Shown: positions 34,659 through 45,917 of the stretch, piece by piece | Layout of the letters: every line of letters starts with the position of its first letter | How positions within the stretch are numbered: the first letter of the stretch is position 1 | Position numbers and translations under genes: made by a program | Assembly (NCBI GenBank): GCA_021399435.1 | Contig: JAJTUP010000147.1 | Span: 1-64,000, forward strand | Reading direction: 5' to 3' | Source: Diaporthe sp. PMI_573 | Lineage: Eukaryota; Ascomycota; Sordariomycetes; Diaporthales; Diaporthaceae | Length of the DNA: 64,000 nucleotides | Notes under the pieces: model-generated | Told to the model about the DNA's origin: nothing | Seen by the model: the letters and a program-made list of their open reading frames with translations, nothing else | The model's database searches: none

Positions 34659-36405
34659 ATGTACTCTCGCGGATATATCCTCACTATGGGCCTCCTCCAG
34701 GCTCTGCCCTTCTCCCACGCCATACCGGCACCTCAGTGAGTCTTTTCCCGCAGATGATACTTGCTTCAAGCAATACTGCCTTCCCATACCTCCTACTAAT
34801 TCACTATTCCAGAATGGGTGACTATGGTGAGAACTCGGGCTCAGTTGGTGGTGTCGACCCACCCATTCCCACCGTCACAGCTCCTTCCGGCTCCCTGTAC
34901 GGCGACGAGAGCCTCCTCGGCGGCAATGCCCCCCTCCCGGATGTTGGATCCGAGTCAGCCGTCGTTGAGAACCCGGAGTATGTGCCCGGCCAGTCCGCAG
35001 ACAAGAAGCTGGGACTGTACCTCGACTTCAACTCCGTCGATGCGCCCCAGCCCGAGAGGGGAGGGTTTGGCGCCACCGACCCCGGCCCGCGTACCTACTA
35101 CTACGAGAAGATCAACCCCGATCTCTACGCCGCCCCGGGCACCGACACTGGCGATGTCCCCAACGCTATGTGGCCTCTGGGTCTGTCCCACAACCGCGCC
35201 GGCTCCGAGCCCGGTGCCGGCTGGGCTCGCCAGCAGAATCAGGACGTCCTGCCTGCTGCCACCGCCATGGCCGGCGTGGACATGAGACTCGGACCTAATG
35301 CTTATCGTGAGCTTCACTGGCACACGGCCAACGAGTGGTCGCTGATGCTGAAGGGCTGTGTCCGTGTTTCCACGGTCAACGAGGACGGCGCGACTGATGT
35401 CGACGACGTCTGTGCCGGTGATGTCTGGTTCTTCCCCTCGGGCGTTCCCCACAGCATCCAGGCCTTCGACGAGGGTTGCGAATTCCTGCTCGTCTTCGAC
35501 GACGGTGCCTTCTCCGAGGATGAGACCTTCCTGCTCTCTGAGATGATGGCACGCACCCCTGTTAGCGTTCTCTCCAAGAACTTCAAGGCGGACCCCAGTG
35601 CTTTCAAGAACATCCCTCAGGATGAGCTTTACGTGAGTTATCACCATTCTTTCAAATTACTCATTTTAAAACCAATCGCTAATACCCAAACCAGATCTTC
35701 AACGGCACGCCTCAGCCCAAGGAAATTGACGACACCCAGAACCTGACCTCATCCGCCGGCTCGCTCGACGGTACCGTCAACTCCTACACCTACCACTGGT
35801 CCGAGCAGAAGCCATACGAGACTCCCGGCGGCTCCGTCAAGATCCTCGACCCGACCACCTTCCCCATCGCCTCCAACTTCGCCGCCGCCCTCGTGGTCGT
35901 GCAGCCGGGCGCCATGCGCGAGATCCACTGGCACACCACCTCGCCCGAGTGGAACTACTTCCTGCAGGGCTCCGCGCGCATCACTGTCTTCAAGGCTCCC
36001 GAGGCGGCCCGCACCTTCGACTTCACGGCCGGCGGCGTCGGATACATCCCCCAGGCTGCCAGCCACTACGTCGAGAACACCGGCACCGAGGACGTCATCT
36101 TCCTCGAGGTCCTGCAGGCCCCCAAGTTCTCCGACGTCAGCGCCGCGCAGTGGCTCGCCCTCACCCCCAAGCAGGTCGTCGAGGACCACCTTGATGTTCC
36201 TGAGGGCTGGTGGGAGAACCTCCCCAAGGAGAAGGAGTACATCAAGCAGGGCCCTCTTAACATGACTGAGCTGGCTACTGCTTCCGCCGGCGATGCTGGT
36301 ACCCCCGCTGCCACCCCCAGCGCCGCCTCGAGCGCCGCCCCCGCCCCGTCTGTTGCTGCGAGGGGTGTTGAGGAGAACAGGAGGGAGGTTACTTTCTTTG
36401 CTTAA
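34659..36405 (+). CDS. secreted bicupin oxalate decarboxylase
   Basis: Converts oxalate to formate and CO2 in a manganese-dependent reaction. Three exons, 34659-34735, 34813-35632 and 35695-36405, give 535 aa; both introns are GT-AG. The first exon encodes a signal peptide (MYSRGYILTMGLLQALPFSHA), so it acts outside the cell. Each cupin carries the metal site: RELHWHTANEW (His194, His196, Glu200) and REIHWHTTSPEW. The lid after cupin 1 reads FSEDETF and keeps the Glu (about residue 261) that bacterial OxdC needs for decarboxylation rather than oxidation. An Ala/Pro/Ser-rich tail ends the protein. Oxalate decarboxylases let fungi control oxalate and pH around the hypha. The gene stands alone, with an MFS pseudogene convergent at its 3' side. 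Confidence 0.95.
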
Positions 36406-36606
36406 TTGTAATTGGAAAAGGACAATTGTTGGATAATTCGACTACCGAGGAGAATTCTTGTATATACATATTCAGAGTGGATCTAGTTGCGCCAGCGGGG
36501 GTGTTTTGCTTTGATCTTATGTTTCCATAGACGTGCGAACTGAAATTAAATGATTTACGATTTGTTCTGTTAAAAATCGATTTTGAGTCCAAATTGACTG
36601 TGAGAC

Positions 36607-38227
36607 TCATTGCCTTTCAAAATGCTCTTGACCACCACCCCTGCTCTCCTCTCGCCTCTCAAACCAAAGCCTGATCTCCCTCCCCTTCCACATCAATAAT
36701 ACAATAGGCACGAAGCCAAGCACACTGCCCCATATGACAAACAACAAGAACGCAAACTGATACCCGATCCTCTGACAAAGCAGCACCACGTAAAACGCGT
36801 ACGTCATACCAAACGTCTGCCTTAGGAAATTAAAGAACGTGGCAACGTCCCCACCTTGCTCGCGGTAGCAGTCAATGCTATAAGTATAGCACGTCGTCGC
36901 AATAGGCTGCAACGCAAACACGCTCAGCCCCATCCCGAAAAGCGGCACGAACCAGTGCGTCCGGTACTCAATGGTAAAACCATAAATCAGCAGGCCCGCA
37001 GGCAACAAGATCGCCCCCGTCCAGATGGCCTGCAGCCGCGCCTCAGGCGCAGGGTTGACCCCGCCGAGGCGGCGCCGCGCTCTCTTCACGATGCCGTCGA
37101 GGATCACGCCCGCGACGCTCTCGCCCAGCACGCCGCCGACGGTGAGCGCGCCGCCGTACGCGAGGCCGATCTCGAGCGTGTCCCACCCGAAGCGCTCGCG
37201 GAAGATGGCTGCCACCGTGACGGCGGGCAGGATGCTGCCGAAGCCGTACTGTGCTGCGTAGTAGGCTGCTGGGAAGAGGACGGATGGGTACTGGGCCATG
37301 CGGAGGGCGGGCCAGATGAAGTCTCGTAGGCACAGCTTGAGGCCTGGGAAGGGCCCTGCGTAGGGTTTGAGGCGGGCGAGGTAGGCCTTGGAACCGAAGC
37401 GAGACGCCTCCCTCCCTGTCCTGTCTGTCGGGCCTGTGTGGCTCTGGTTGTCGGAATTACGCACGTAGAGCGTCTCGGGCAGTCCGACGAGGATAACAAG
37501 AAACATGACCCCGTCCATGATGGCCGTGAATTAGAAAATCCATCGCCACCCAAGAAACTGGCCCACGAGCCCACCCAAGATTGGGGCGATATGCGCACCC
37601 GTCGTCAGAATCACCGTGAAGAGCCCCATCGCCCGCCCTCTCTCGTGGAAAAAGAAGCAATCGACCACCGTGCTCGGGCCCAGAGCCATCGCAGCCGGGA
37701 ACAGACCATTCACGACACGGGCGCTGATGAGCTGGCCGTAGGTGCGCGCGTACGCGGATCCGAGGATGGAGACGAATCCCAGCAGTATGGTGAAGAGGTA
37801 AACGGGTCTTCGACCGTAAACATTCGCCAAGGGTACCCATAAAAAGGGGCCGATGCCATTTAGGACAATGACGACGGTAGTCTGGTACGAGGCTTCGACG
37901 ATGGTGATGTCGAAGTCGCGGGCGAGCTGGCTGTAGGCTGGGTTGATGATAGCTGTGTTGATGGTGCCGAGGGCGGCCAGGAGGCAGACTTGTAGGAGGA
38001 CTGTGACCTTCTGAGTGTCAACGAAAGGGCACATCGCTTGATACAAACATGCCGATACTCACTTTGAGTGATAGGGTCCAGTTCAGGGGGTCTTCGGGGT
38101 CATCAGAAGGACGAGGGAGGAATGTGTCCCGATCCTGATCGATGGCTTGATCACTCCTCTCGACATTCTCATTTCCTTTTAAATCCGGCTTCTCTTTCGC
38201 CACAGTCCCCGTCTGGAAGGATGCCAT
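36607..38227 (-). pseudogene. MFS transporter with one in-frame TAA
   Basis: A 12-helix DHA1-type transporter. The exons would be 38063-38227 and 36607-38010 (522 codons). Exon 1 (MASFQTGTVAKEK... ending DPLNWTLSLK) is the usual hydrophilic tail before helix 1. Exon 2 has NGIGPFLWVPLANVYGRRPV (motif A region), ALGPSTVVDCFFFHERGRAMG and the second half to the C-terminus. The frame is interrupted once, by TAA at 37531-37533 (codon 215), in WRWIF-stop-FTAIMDG, where family members have Trp or Tyr. No intron with usable signals removes it. Everything else is open and conserved, so the loss is recent, or the base call is wrong. A truncated product would lack helices 6-12. Its stop lies 201 bp from the oxalate decarboxylase stop. 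Confidence 0.8.
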
Positions 38228-38784
38228 GGCCACCTAACACTCAGGAGGAACTTCTGGGTACCTATTGACTTCGCCGGACCCCAAGTTGGCTCGGTACGAG
38301 GGCCGAGAGACTACAGCTCAGAATTGAATCTGCGACCACCAACGAGTCAAAAGATGGAGCGGACAATTTGGCGTCACTGTAGATGAATAAATAGACGCCG
38401 GAACTGTGGGCGGCGATGATCGGGACCAATAGACCCCGCATCGCGAGCCTGGTCTGATGACGACGACTGTCGGGAATGCCATTTCCTAGATGGTGGAACA
38501 GCGGGTTAGTACATGAGGAGAATTCATACAATCCCCTTGTTAGCTCGTTATTTCTTAGTAGCATGCCCTGCTTCGCTTTCGTTTATAAGCCTACAACGGC
38601 GAAACACTTTCTATGGTACTCGCGCCAGCGTTATAATGCTAAGTCTCAAGCTTCTATAGGTAGATTTACAAATTTATGCCACAAGTATACTGTTATCGGC
38701 AGTGTCTGATATCTAACACTGGCCTTTGAGCCTTTTTCATTGTGTGAAAGGACCACCTACAGCTCTGTAGGAGCGTAATACGGA
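38228..38784. other. intergenic, holds HET 3' flank
   Basis: About 560 bp upstream of the MFS pseudogene and downstream of the HET gene. No gene is seen. Its right end (from about 38738) belongs to a stretch that is repeated near 52931. Confidence 0.5.
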
Positions 38785-38801
38785 TTAAAAACCAAACCAC
38801 T
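38738..38801. repeat. HET gene 3' end, similar to 52931-53003
   Basis: Shares AGGACC-CCTAC, AGCGTA, ATACGGATTAAAAA and AAACCACT in the same order and orientation with 52931-53003. It covers the last codons and the 3' flank of the HET-domain gene. Confidence 0.6.
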
Positions 38802-40161
38802 CGAGGTTCTGTGGCTGTACCACGATGCCCGATAATACCGTGCGATTTGGTACACTCCAAGGCTTGCCTTTTTTGTGAATCACTTCCATACACCTCACCC
38901 GCTTCAGGTCCAATAACGTCTTCCTGCTTAGGGAGGTTTCGTGCAACCAGATTCCCACGCGAACCTGTTCTCCCACTTCATTCCGATCCCAGCAGTTGAG
39001 GGTGTACTTGAAGTCATACCAGTCTCCAAACTGGTACACACAGGCCAAGATGCCGCAAGTCGCCGCTACTAGAGTAAAGTATACCACACCAACCAAACAG
39101 CAGGCAGCATCATTAAGTTCATGCTGTGTCTTAAAGTATCCCCCCAGGCTAATCTGCAAACCCTGTTGTCGCATAGAGAACCCACCATTATGCCTGATGA
39201 TATACCAGTGATATGGTCCGCCAGTTCCTGGACTGCTTTTTGGGCACTCAATGGTCATCTGACCACAGCCCTTGAACCATGCGGGTCGAGCCGCCAAAAG
39301 TCCCCATTCGCTCTCCCCCCATTCGTCACGGTGCTGTGCAGGAGTCCCAGAGAGTAGCTGTAAACCGGCGTCGGGTAGCGGCATCTTCCACGCAAACAGT
39401 GACTCGTCCCTCAGATGAGAGACCAGCTCTTTCTGCAGCCGCATGAACGCGCCCCAGCCTTCGCCGTAACGAGGGTCCATCGTGACGCCGAAGATACCAA
39501 GCATGCTGTACGCCATGTCCTCGTCGCGCTCCGTCTGGCGGCATGCGATCCAGCTAAATTTCGTGGCAACGCATGCAGTCCTGAAGTCGTCTGTCGTCTC
39601 GCCTTTAAGGTATTTGCATCGGATATTGGTGATACCCTCGATGAGTTCTGCGAACTCGGCTCTATCACCAATATAGTCCCAGTTCTTGTCGAAAAACTCT
39701 AGGTGGCGTGGGGCGAGAAGCTCTTGCAGCGTCCAGCCACGGGAGAACCATACCGAGGGATGGCCTGTGTCGTTGGTGAAATCCTCCAGGCCGCCTCCCT
39801 TCCTGATGACGTCCGACAGGTAGGTAATGCACAACTTTGCATCGCGATACCACTGGAACATGGAGTTCAGCGACTCAGACAGCTCGGAAGTGCTCGATTT
39901 ATCGATACAGCAAGTATCGATCCACATCCACCTGATCCCTTTAGCCCTGGCCGTTTGACATGCGCCGCGGATCTTCTCCTGTTGAGGTGATTTCAAATGT
40001 GTAGTTCCTGCTGCTCGGAGCGCGTCAATATGGTTCCCGAGCTGCACAACCGTGATTTCTGAGCCGATCCATCGGTGCGAGAGGATTGCATAACCCTCTT
40101 GCTTAAATACGGATGGACTATTGGAGCCCAGCTCAAACGTTGTGGTGTCGAGAAGGCGCAT
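38785..40161 (-). CDS. HET-domain (heterokaryon incompatibility-type) protein
   Basis: HET domains trigger cell death when unlike fungal strains fuse, or act in related recognition pathways. Single exon, 458 aa, beginning MRLLDTTTFELG at the expected start of this subfamily (HET-E-1 / vegetative incompatibility type). Conserved blocks are YAILSHRWIGSE near residue 23, then IRWMWIDTCCIDKSSTSELS, MFQWYRDAKLCITYLSDV, and WFSRGWTLQELLAPRHLEFF. After the HET domain there is DEDMAYSMLGIFGV and a C-terminal part with a hydrophobic segment (CCLVGVVYFTLVAATCGILA) that could cross a membrane. It has no NACHT or WD repeats, so if it acts with a sensor, the sensor is encoded elsewhere. The gene is intact. 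Confidence 0.9.
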   Translation of the reverse strand: MRLLDTTTFELGSNSPSVFKQEGYAILSHRWIGSEITVVQLGNHIDALRAAGTTHLKSPQQEKIRGACQTARAKGIRWMWIDTCCIDKSSTSELSESLNSMFQWYRDAKLCITYLSDVIRKGGGLEDFTNDTGHPSVWFSRGWTLQELLAPRHLEFFDKNWDYIGDRAEFAELIEGITNIRCKYLKGETTDDFRTACVATKFSWIACRQTERDEDMAYSMLGIFGVTMDPRYGEGWGAFMRLQKELVSHLRDESLFAWKMPLPDAGLQLLSGTPAQHRDEWGESEWGLLAARPAWFKGCGQMTIECPKSSPGTGGPYHWYIIRHNGGFSMRQQGLQISLGGYFKTQHELNDAACCLVGVVYFTLVAATCGILACVYQFGDWYDFKYTLNCWDRNEVGEQVRVGIWLHETSLSRKTLLDLKRVRCMEVIHKKGKPWSVPNRTVLSGIVVQPQNLEWFGF

Positions 40162-41007
40162 GTTTAGAAATGTGGTATACAGTGTAAGAGGCTGGCGGCT
40201 TTGAGGCTTCTGCCGACTTCAGGAGTCTGTCAATGAGGTCGAGCTTCTATTAATGGAATTTCTTGTGCTGGACTCCCAGCTTTCAATTCTACGTGAAACT
40301 AGTGGTTTGGAACTACTTTTTACACTTTGTTTTATACTTCGTGAGACATTGGAAGGGGTGACGACGACAGGGCAGATTCCAGCCTCATCCGATCAATGTA
40401 TGCGGGTGTCAAATCCGGATGTGGAACGGACGCCGGGCAAACCAAAATAACTCGTCCATCTCTGACACGCCTGGAACATAACATAACGACTAGAATGCTG
40501 GTTTGAGAAATCAAGAATCCGGCGCTTGAGGCTGTATTGCGCAGGAGGCAGTGTCACGCAGACAAACCAGGAGCGTGCCTGAGAGGTGTTTTTCAAGCGA
40601 CCAAGAAATTGCAAGACTTATTAGACTGACAGACTTTGGCCAAGCGATGAGTGTAAAACCTCAAAAGATCAGAAGGACTGAAAGGGGAGACCTGGAGAGT
40701 CCGAAACGTTGATCCGCCCCGTGCTGACCACCATGCTCACCGTGCCATGCCATGCGTGCCCCGCGTCCAAGATGATTATCACCTGCGCCAAGCCTGTCAG
40801 CCTGTCGGTAGTGGCCTATCCGTTGCAGGCTTTTCGCACCATTGGTAGCTGAGTACTTCCAGATTTGCTGATCTCCCCGGGCGATGTCACACATGCGTGG
40901 ACACATGAGAGGACATAATGTGGATAGATATCCTTTTACTTCAATCCGTCTCGCATTTCTCAACCTCTGAAAGTTTCACTACTTCCTTCCGAAACAAAAG
41001 CTGAATC
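40162..41007. other. intergenic, divergent promoters, no gene seen
   Basis: About 850 bp between the starts of the HET gene and the FAD oxidase. No coding region or repeat was recognised. Confidence 0.55.
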
Positions 41008-42876
41008 ATGGCAGGCGAATTCCTTAAAACGTCTTGTTCCCAGGCCGACTGCCTGGCAGAGGCTGGGATTGCCAACCGCGTATTTCTGCCAGGAGACATC
41101 GACTACACCTCGAGGAATGAATCGTACTGGAGCCAGGACCAAAAGTTGCAACCAGCTTGTATTGTCACGCCTCGCTCGGCCGAAGAAGTCTCGAAAGCGG
41201 TCTTAGCCCTCAAAAGTGGAGGTCATCATTTTGCCAGTAAGCAAGCAATTCACTTTGCAGCTGAATGACTTCAGGAATCTTGAGACAAATCATGCTACGG
41301 CCTTCAATGCCAGGATTCAAGTGATTACCGGCGAGCGCATCTGAAAACGTAACAGAGCACTCGCAGTTGCGACCATACCTTGTAACGTCAAGCATTGCTG
41401 ACTGCTGTAGTCCGGAGTGGCGGCCACGCCAACTTTGGTAACAACATTGACCAAGGTGTCACGGTGAGTGAGATCTAATCAGTTGCGACGCAAAAATATA
41501 AAGAAAAGAGAAAATGGCTTGGGCTTAGTTTTTATCAAACCAGATCGACTTGGGCTTGATGACAGATCTCACCGTTGATACCGACTCGGACACTGTCCGC
41601 TTCGGGCCTGGTGGTCGTTGGGCCGACGTTTATGCTGCTCTTGCTCCATATGATCGGGTTGTCGCTGGCGGTCGCGAGGGCCAGGTCGGCGTGGCCGGTC
41701 TGATTCTGGGTGGCGGAAAGTCATTCCTCACGCCGCGAAGGGGCTTCGCCTGCGACAATGTTCTAGAATTTGAAGTTGTGCTCGCAGACGGCCGAATTGT
41801 GAAAGCCAACAAGAATGAGCATGCGGATCTGTTCCGAGCGCTCAAAGGTGGTGGCGCCAATAATTTTGGCGTCGTGACGGGCTTCAAGATGGCCATGGTC
41901 GAAAGCAAAAGGATCTGGGGTGGGATAACCATCTACTCTAAGGATCATCTTTCGACGGCAATCGAAGCAACACACGATTTCACAGCGAACGCCGCTACGC
42001 ACCCTGACGAGAACCTGGTCGTGCTCATCTCACACAACCCGAGTTTCGAAGAGACGGTCATCTGCACGCTTTGTTAGTAATATTCCTTGGATATGAGGTC
42101 AATCCTTACCTGTGGCCAGTGTCGACGTCGGGATTTCCTGAAGGACGAAAAATTGCTAACAAACTGCACCACTCGCTCCAGATGCGAGCATGACCGGCAC
42201 CGAGAAAGCCCCGGCCTACAACAAGTGGTTAGCCATACCTGAGATCACCAACAACGCCAAAGTCACGACAGCAGCAGAGATGATCGCAGCGAACAACACA
42301 CCGGCAAACTACCAGTAAAAGCCTTGTCCCACTTGTATCCTATTTAAGCTGTATATTCCATTGTTCTAACATCTACATAGCACCATTTGGTTCACCCTTG
42401 CATTCAAAAACGAAATTCGCATCATGACCAAAGCCTGTGAGGTTCATGACACATTCGTGGAAGAACTGAAGACCATCGTTCCAGATCGCAACATGCTATC
42501 CCAATGCATCTTCCAGCCCCTTCCCAAGCTCTACGCCGAGAAGTCCGCGGAGGCGGGGGGCAACGTCCTCGGGTTGGAGAGGCAGAAAGACGACGGCGTG
42601 CTGCTGCTGTTCTTGGTTGAGGTCCCGACAGCGGCCCAACGAGCCGCGGCTTATCCCAAGGCCAAGGCTGTGATCGACGAGGTGCAGGCATTCGCATCCA
42701 CCATTGGCGGTGCCCAGGACTGGCTGTATATGAATTATGCGGACCCCGATCAGGATGTTTTCGGTAGCTATGGGGCCGAGAACGTGAATTTCCTGAAGAA
42801 GGTGGCGGCTAAATATGACCCTGAGGAGATATTTCAGAAGTTGTGCCCTGGAGGCTTCAAGCTTTCGAGGGTTTGA
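41008..42876 (+). CDS. BBE-like FAD-linked oxidase
   Basis: A flavoprotein oxidase of the VAO/berberine-bridge type. Five exons, 41008-41236, 41411-41463, 41544-42072, 42182-42314 and 42381-42876, give 479 aa. Every junction keeps the frame and rebuilds a conserved block. The second exon carries IRSGGHANFGNN, whose His is the usual covalent FAD attachment. GGREGQVGVAGLILGGG follows. No Cys is seen where bicovalent members have one, so single covalent linkage is likely. The C-terminal BBE part has LYMNYADPDQDVFGSYG and then NVNFLKKVAAKYDPEEIF. There is no signal peptide. The first intron (174 bp) is long for this window. Many such enzymes act in secondary metabolism, but no synthase is nearby and the substrate is unknown. 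Confidence 0.9.
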
Positions 42877-43465
42877 AAGGTACCAATAACGCTCGTTTAT
42901 GAGGTCATGGAGTGGCTTTCTGAGAAGAGAGGAAATGAATCATATCGAAAATTGAACACCAAAATCTTGCAGTTTATATTCTCCAGAAACTGGCGTGTCT
43001 CTAGATATCTTGAATCTGGCCACAAGCAACCTTCAATATCACACACTTGACCCGTATAGAACAACTTCCAACATATCTGGTATATCTAGGCGATTCTTGC
43101 CCCACATAATTTCTCTGTGTACAGTACGACACCTTAGGATGCAATTTACCGGGAAAGGTTGCGGACCGTGATTATGTTTTATGGAAGCGCGTTCGAGTGA
43201 CCTCTCAAGGGGCGGATCGCCGGGCAAAATCGCGGACCGGCACCCGTGGACTGTAGATCACCCCGCAACAACACCACGAAGATATTCAACGAGGCTCTTT
43301 GGTACTAAGTACGTAAATAAGTAATTGCCATTTCCATTATAAACGCCACCGTTTCGCCTGCTGGCGTGACCTTTGACTTTTCGCTCTGCGAATAACAGGT
43401 TCCCGCCTAGAACCCCATACAGAACTGCGACTAATCGCCACCGCACCGTAAAGCCCCTTGACAGA
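42877..43465. other. intergenic, no gene seen
   Basis: About 590 bp between the FAD oxidase and the beta-helix gene, both on +. No coding or RNA feature is seen. Confidence 0.55.
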
Positions 43466-44995
43466 ATGTACTCTACGACGTACCTACACAAATTGACATT
43501 CTGTCTTCTGCTCCTTTTGTTTGCAACAGTCTCTCAATCAAAAATGAATAATTCAAGCAGCATTCGGGTTCATACAGTCCCAGAGGGTGTCACGGCTAGC
43601 AAGGACTTCACCGTACAAGCTCGCCTAGGCGGGTCTGGTGCCTGGTCCCCTTTACCTGCGTATTCTGTAAATGGTGCTGAGCAGAATCTTAGCCGCAACG
43701 AATTCAACCTCCACAGCATCACTATCAGCTCTTTGGATTACGCTCAGGCCCCTTTGGAAGTGCGAGCCCAATATAACGCCGGGGAAGTTCATTCCGCCAC
43801 GATCAGACCCCTCTCCTTGGGAATCAAGCCTTTTGTTGAGGGAAATGTCATCAGCTTCGCACTTGATCGACACGTGGATCTAATGTTGGAAATCAACAAT
43901 GACAAATGGCAAGCATTGCACCTGCTTACCAATGAGATCGACGAAAATGCCCCAACCAAAGATTCCGAGAGCGTTTGGTATTTTGGACCGGGCCTGAACA
44001 ATGGCTCGGCCTACGCGAAAGTTGATGGGGGGAACCTAACGGTCCCATCTGACACAACTGTCTATCTCGACAGCGGGGCATTTCTTAACGCTAAAATATT
44101 CTTCAACAACGTATCAAACTCTGGTATTCGCGGCCATGGGTTTCTCTACAACTCGCCCAACGGCGGCGCCATCCTCATCGAACGGTCATCTAACATCTTT
44201 GTCGAAGGCGTCACCTCCTTGAACGCGAGCGGTTTCACCCTTACGACCGGCGAAGCAAAGAACGTCCACATCAATCGCTACCGTTCCTTCACATCCGCCG
44301 GAAACGGCGACGGCCTCGATTTCTTCTGTTCCCAGGACATTCTTGCCGAGAACTGCTTCCTTCGTAACTCAGACGATAACCTCGCCATCTACGGTCATCG
44401 CTGGGATTACTACGGGGAGACCAGGAACATCACGTTCAGAGACTCGGTAGTGTTGCCGGATATTGCGCACCCGATCAACATCGGAACCCACGGGAACCCA
44501 GAGAGCCCTGAGACTTTGAGTGGCATCCATATCAGTAACATCGACATCCTGGATCAAAACGAGGGTCAAATGTGGTATCAAGGCTGCATCTCAATTAATG
44601 CCGGCGACGCGAACCACGTGCAGGAGGTGTTAGTTGAGGACGTCCGTGTGGAGAAGATAACAAGAGGCCAGCTGGTAAATCTCCGCGTTATGCAGAACGG
44701 CAGGTGGACCACGGCACCGGGCAGCAGTATCCGCAACGTCACTTTTAGGAACTTGGAGCTGGATATGGAAAACTCCAAGGTTGTGAACCCGTCTCAAATT
44801 CTGGGTTATAACTCGACTAGGAACGTTCAGAACATCACCTTTGAGAATTTGAAGGTAGGTGGGGAGCTCGTTCACGAAGATATGGACAAACCACGGTGGT
44901 TCATGGTTTCAGACTACGTTCCCATGTTCGCGAACGAACATGCATTGAATGTTTCTTTCAAGCTGGCCGGGGCAATGAATACCACACGTAAATAG
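43466..44995 (+). CDS. secreted right-handed beta-helix protein, GH28/GH49-like
   Basis: A probable secreted polysaccharide hydrolase of 509 aa, one exon. I start at 43466 (MYSTTYLHK), which gives a signal peptide (LTFCLLLLLFATVSQS). The frame upstream is open but lacks secretion features. An N-terminal beta-sandwich-like part (to about residue 140) precedes a beta-helix. The helix shows NGDGLDFFCSQDILAENC, RNSDDNLAIYGHRWDYYG and INIGTHGNPE in the order of the polygalacturonase motifs NTD, DD and GHG. This fits clan GH-N (families 28 and 49). The late RIK-type motif was not found with confidence. Many Asn-glycosylation sites are present. The substrate could be pectin-like or another glycan. 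Confidence 0.75.
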   Translation: MYSTTYLHKLTFCLLLLLFATVSQSKMNNSSSIRVHTVPEGVTASKDFTVQARLGGSGAWSPLPAYSVNGAEQNLSRNEFNLHSITISSLDYAQAPLEVRAQYNAGEVHSATIRPLSLGIKPFVEGNVISFALDRHVDLMLEINNDKWQALHLLTNEIDENAPTKDSESVWYFGPGLNNGSAYAKVDGGNLTVPSDTTVYLDSGAFLNAKIFFNNVSNSGIRGHGFLYNSPNGGAILIERSSNIFVEGVTSLNASGFTLTTGEAKNVHINRYRSFTSAGNGDGLDFFCSQDILAENCFLRNSDDNLAIYGHRWDYYGETRNITFRDSVVLPDIAHPINIGTHGNPESPETLSGIHISNIDILDQNEGQMWYQGCISINAGDANHVQEVLVEDVRVEKITRGQLVNLRVMQNGRWTTAPGSSIRNVTFRNLELDMENSKVVNPSQILGYNSTRNVQNITFENLKVGGELVHEDMDKPRWFMVSDYVPMFANEHALNVSFKLAGAMNTTRK

Positions 44996-45917
44996 ATAAA
45001 GATCCTGATCTTGTGCTGGCTATTTGGAAGGCCTGTCAAGTCAATACGGAGCCACTTCTCGGATAAGGAATTTCGAAAAGGGAGGTTATGCAAATGGCTA
45101 GCATGAAACATTGTCACACCACAGCCGAACAGACTTAGTATTGTGAATACTATGTACACGTCAATGTGAGGTTTCATTCAATGTAGGAATTGAAGCACAG
45201 CGAGCCGGATAATGAACATATTTTACGCATGGAGGCTGGTGCCGATTGCCGGTGACCAGCAAGCCCCCCCCCCCAACGTTTCACCTGTGATACAGCAGTC
45301 CTTAGTCATGCGCTCCTGGAAACCACTTCGTGGAAAAGAACACATTGTGACGTTTTCAAACAATCGATTTTCTTTTGTGCGAGCTTGCCTGTCAGTACGG
45401 ACGCCTACCCAGACAGACTTGCACAAAAAGACCAAGTGTCTGACCCCCAAATTTACTCTGACCTATCGGTCACACTAACCGATCATGAAGCACTCCTTAA
45501 AGAAAGGTAACATTGATGGTTCTACTTAAGATAGAAATTGAGAAGAATGAGAACAAGAAGTTTAGGTTAGGTGACATTAGAACTCGACTTCAAGCTAAGC
45601 GGGCGCCGGTACTCACTAATGTGGATAGTGTCCGAAAGTAAGACAAATTTGTGCAAAGACCAACTAATGGAGAACATGAATTGCATGAAATGCTAAAGGC
45701 CATAAAGATGGCTCTTCGATGTAACAAGAAAGATTTCTTCTTCCAACTTGTCACCAATAGCCTGAATGAAACCGACCTTCGCCCACATGCGCAAAAAAAC
45801 GCACATCCAAGAGCACAAACCCTGTGCCACCGAATACAGTTCCCCCAACTCCTCTGGCCATTTCACATCTCCAGGCCACATTCATAGGACATACCTCTGG
45901 CACCAGAAATCTACTCA
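44996..45917. other. intergenic with an 11-C homopolymer
   Basis: About 920 bp upstream of the DUF7587-like gene. It includes a run of 11 C at about 45264-45274. No gene is seen. Confidence 0.55.

Noticed and set aside
34955..35647. 230-codon - frame
   Set aside because: Antisense to the oxalate decarboxylase, no recognisable domain.
45264..45274. 11-C run
   Set aside because: Simple homopolymer; could be a sequencing weak point, no function inferred.
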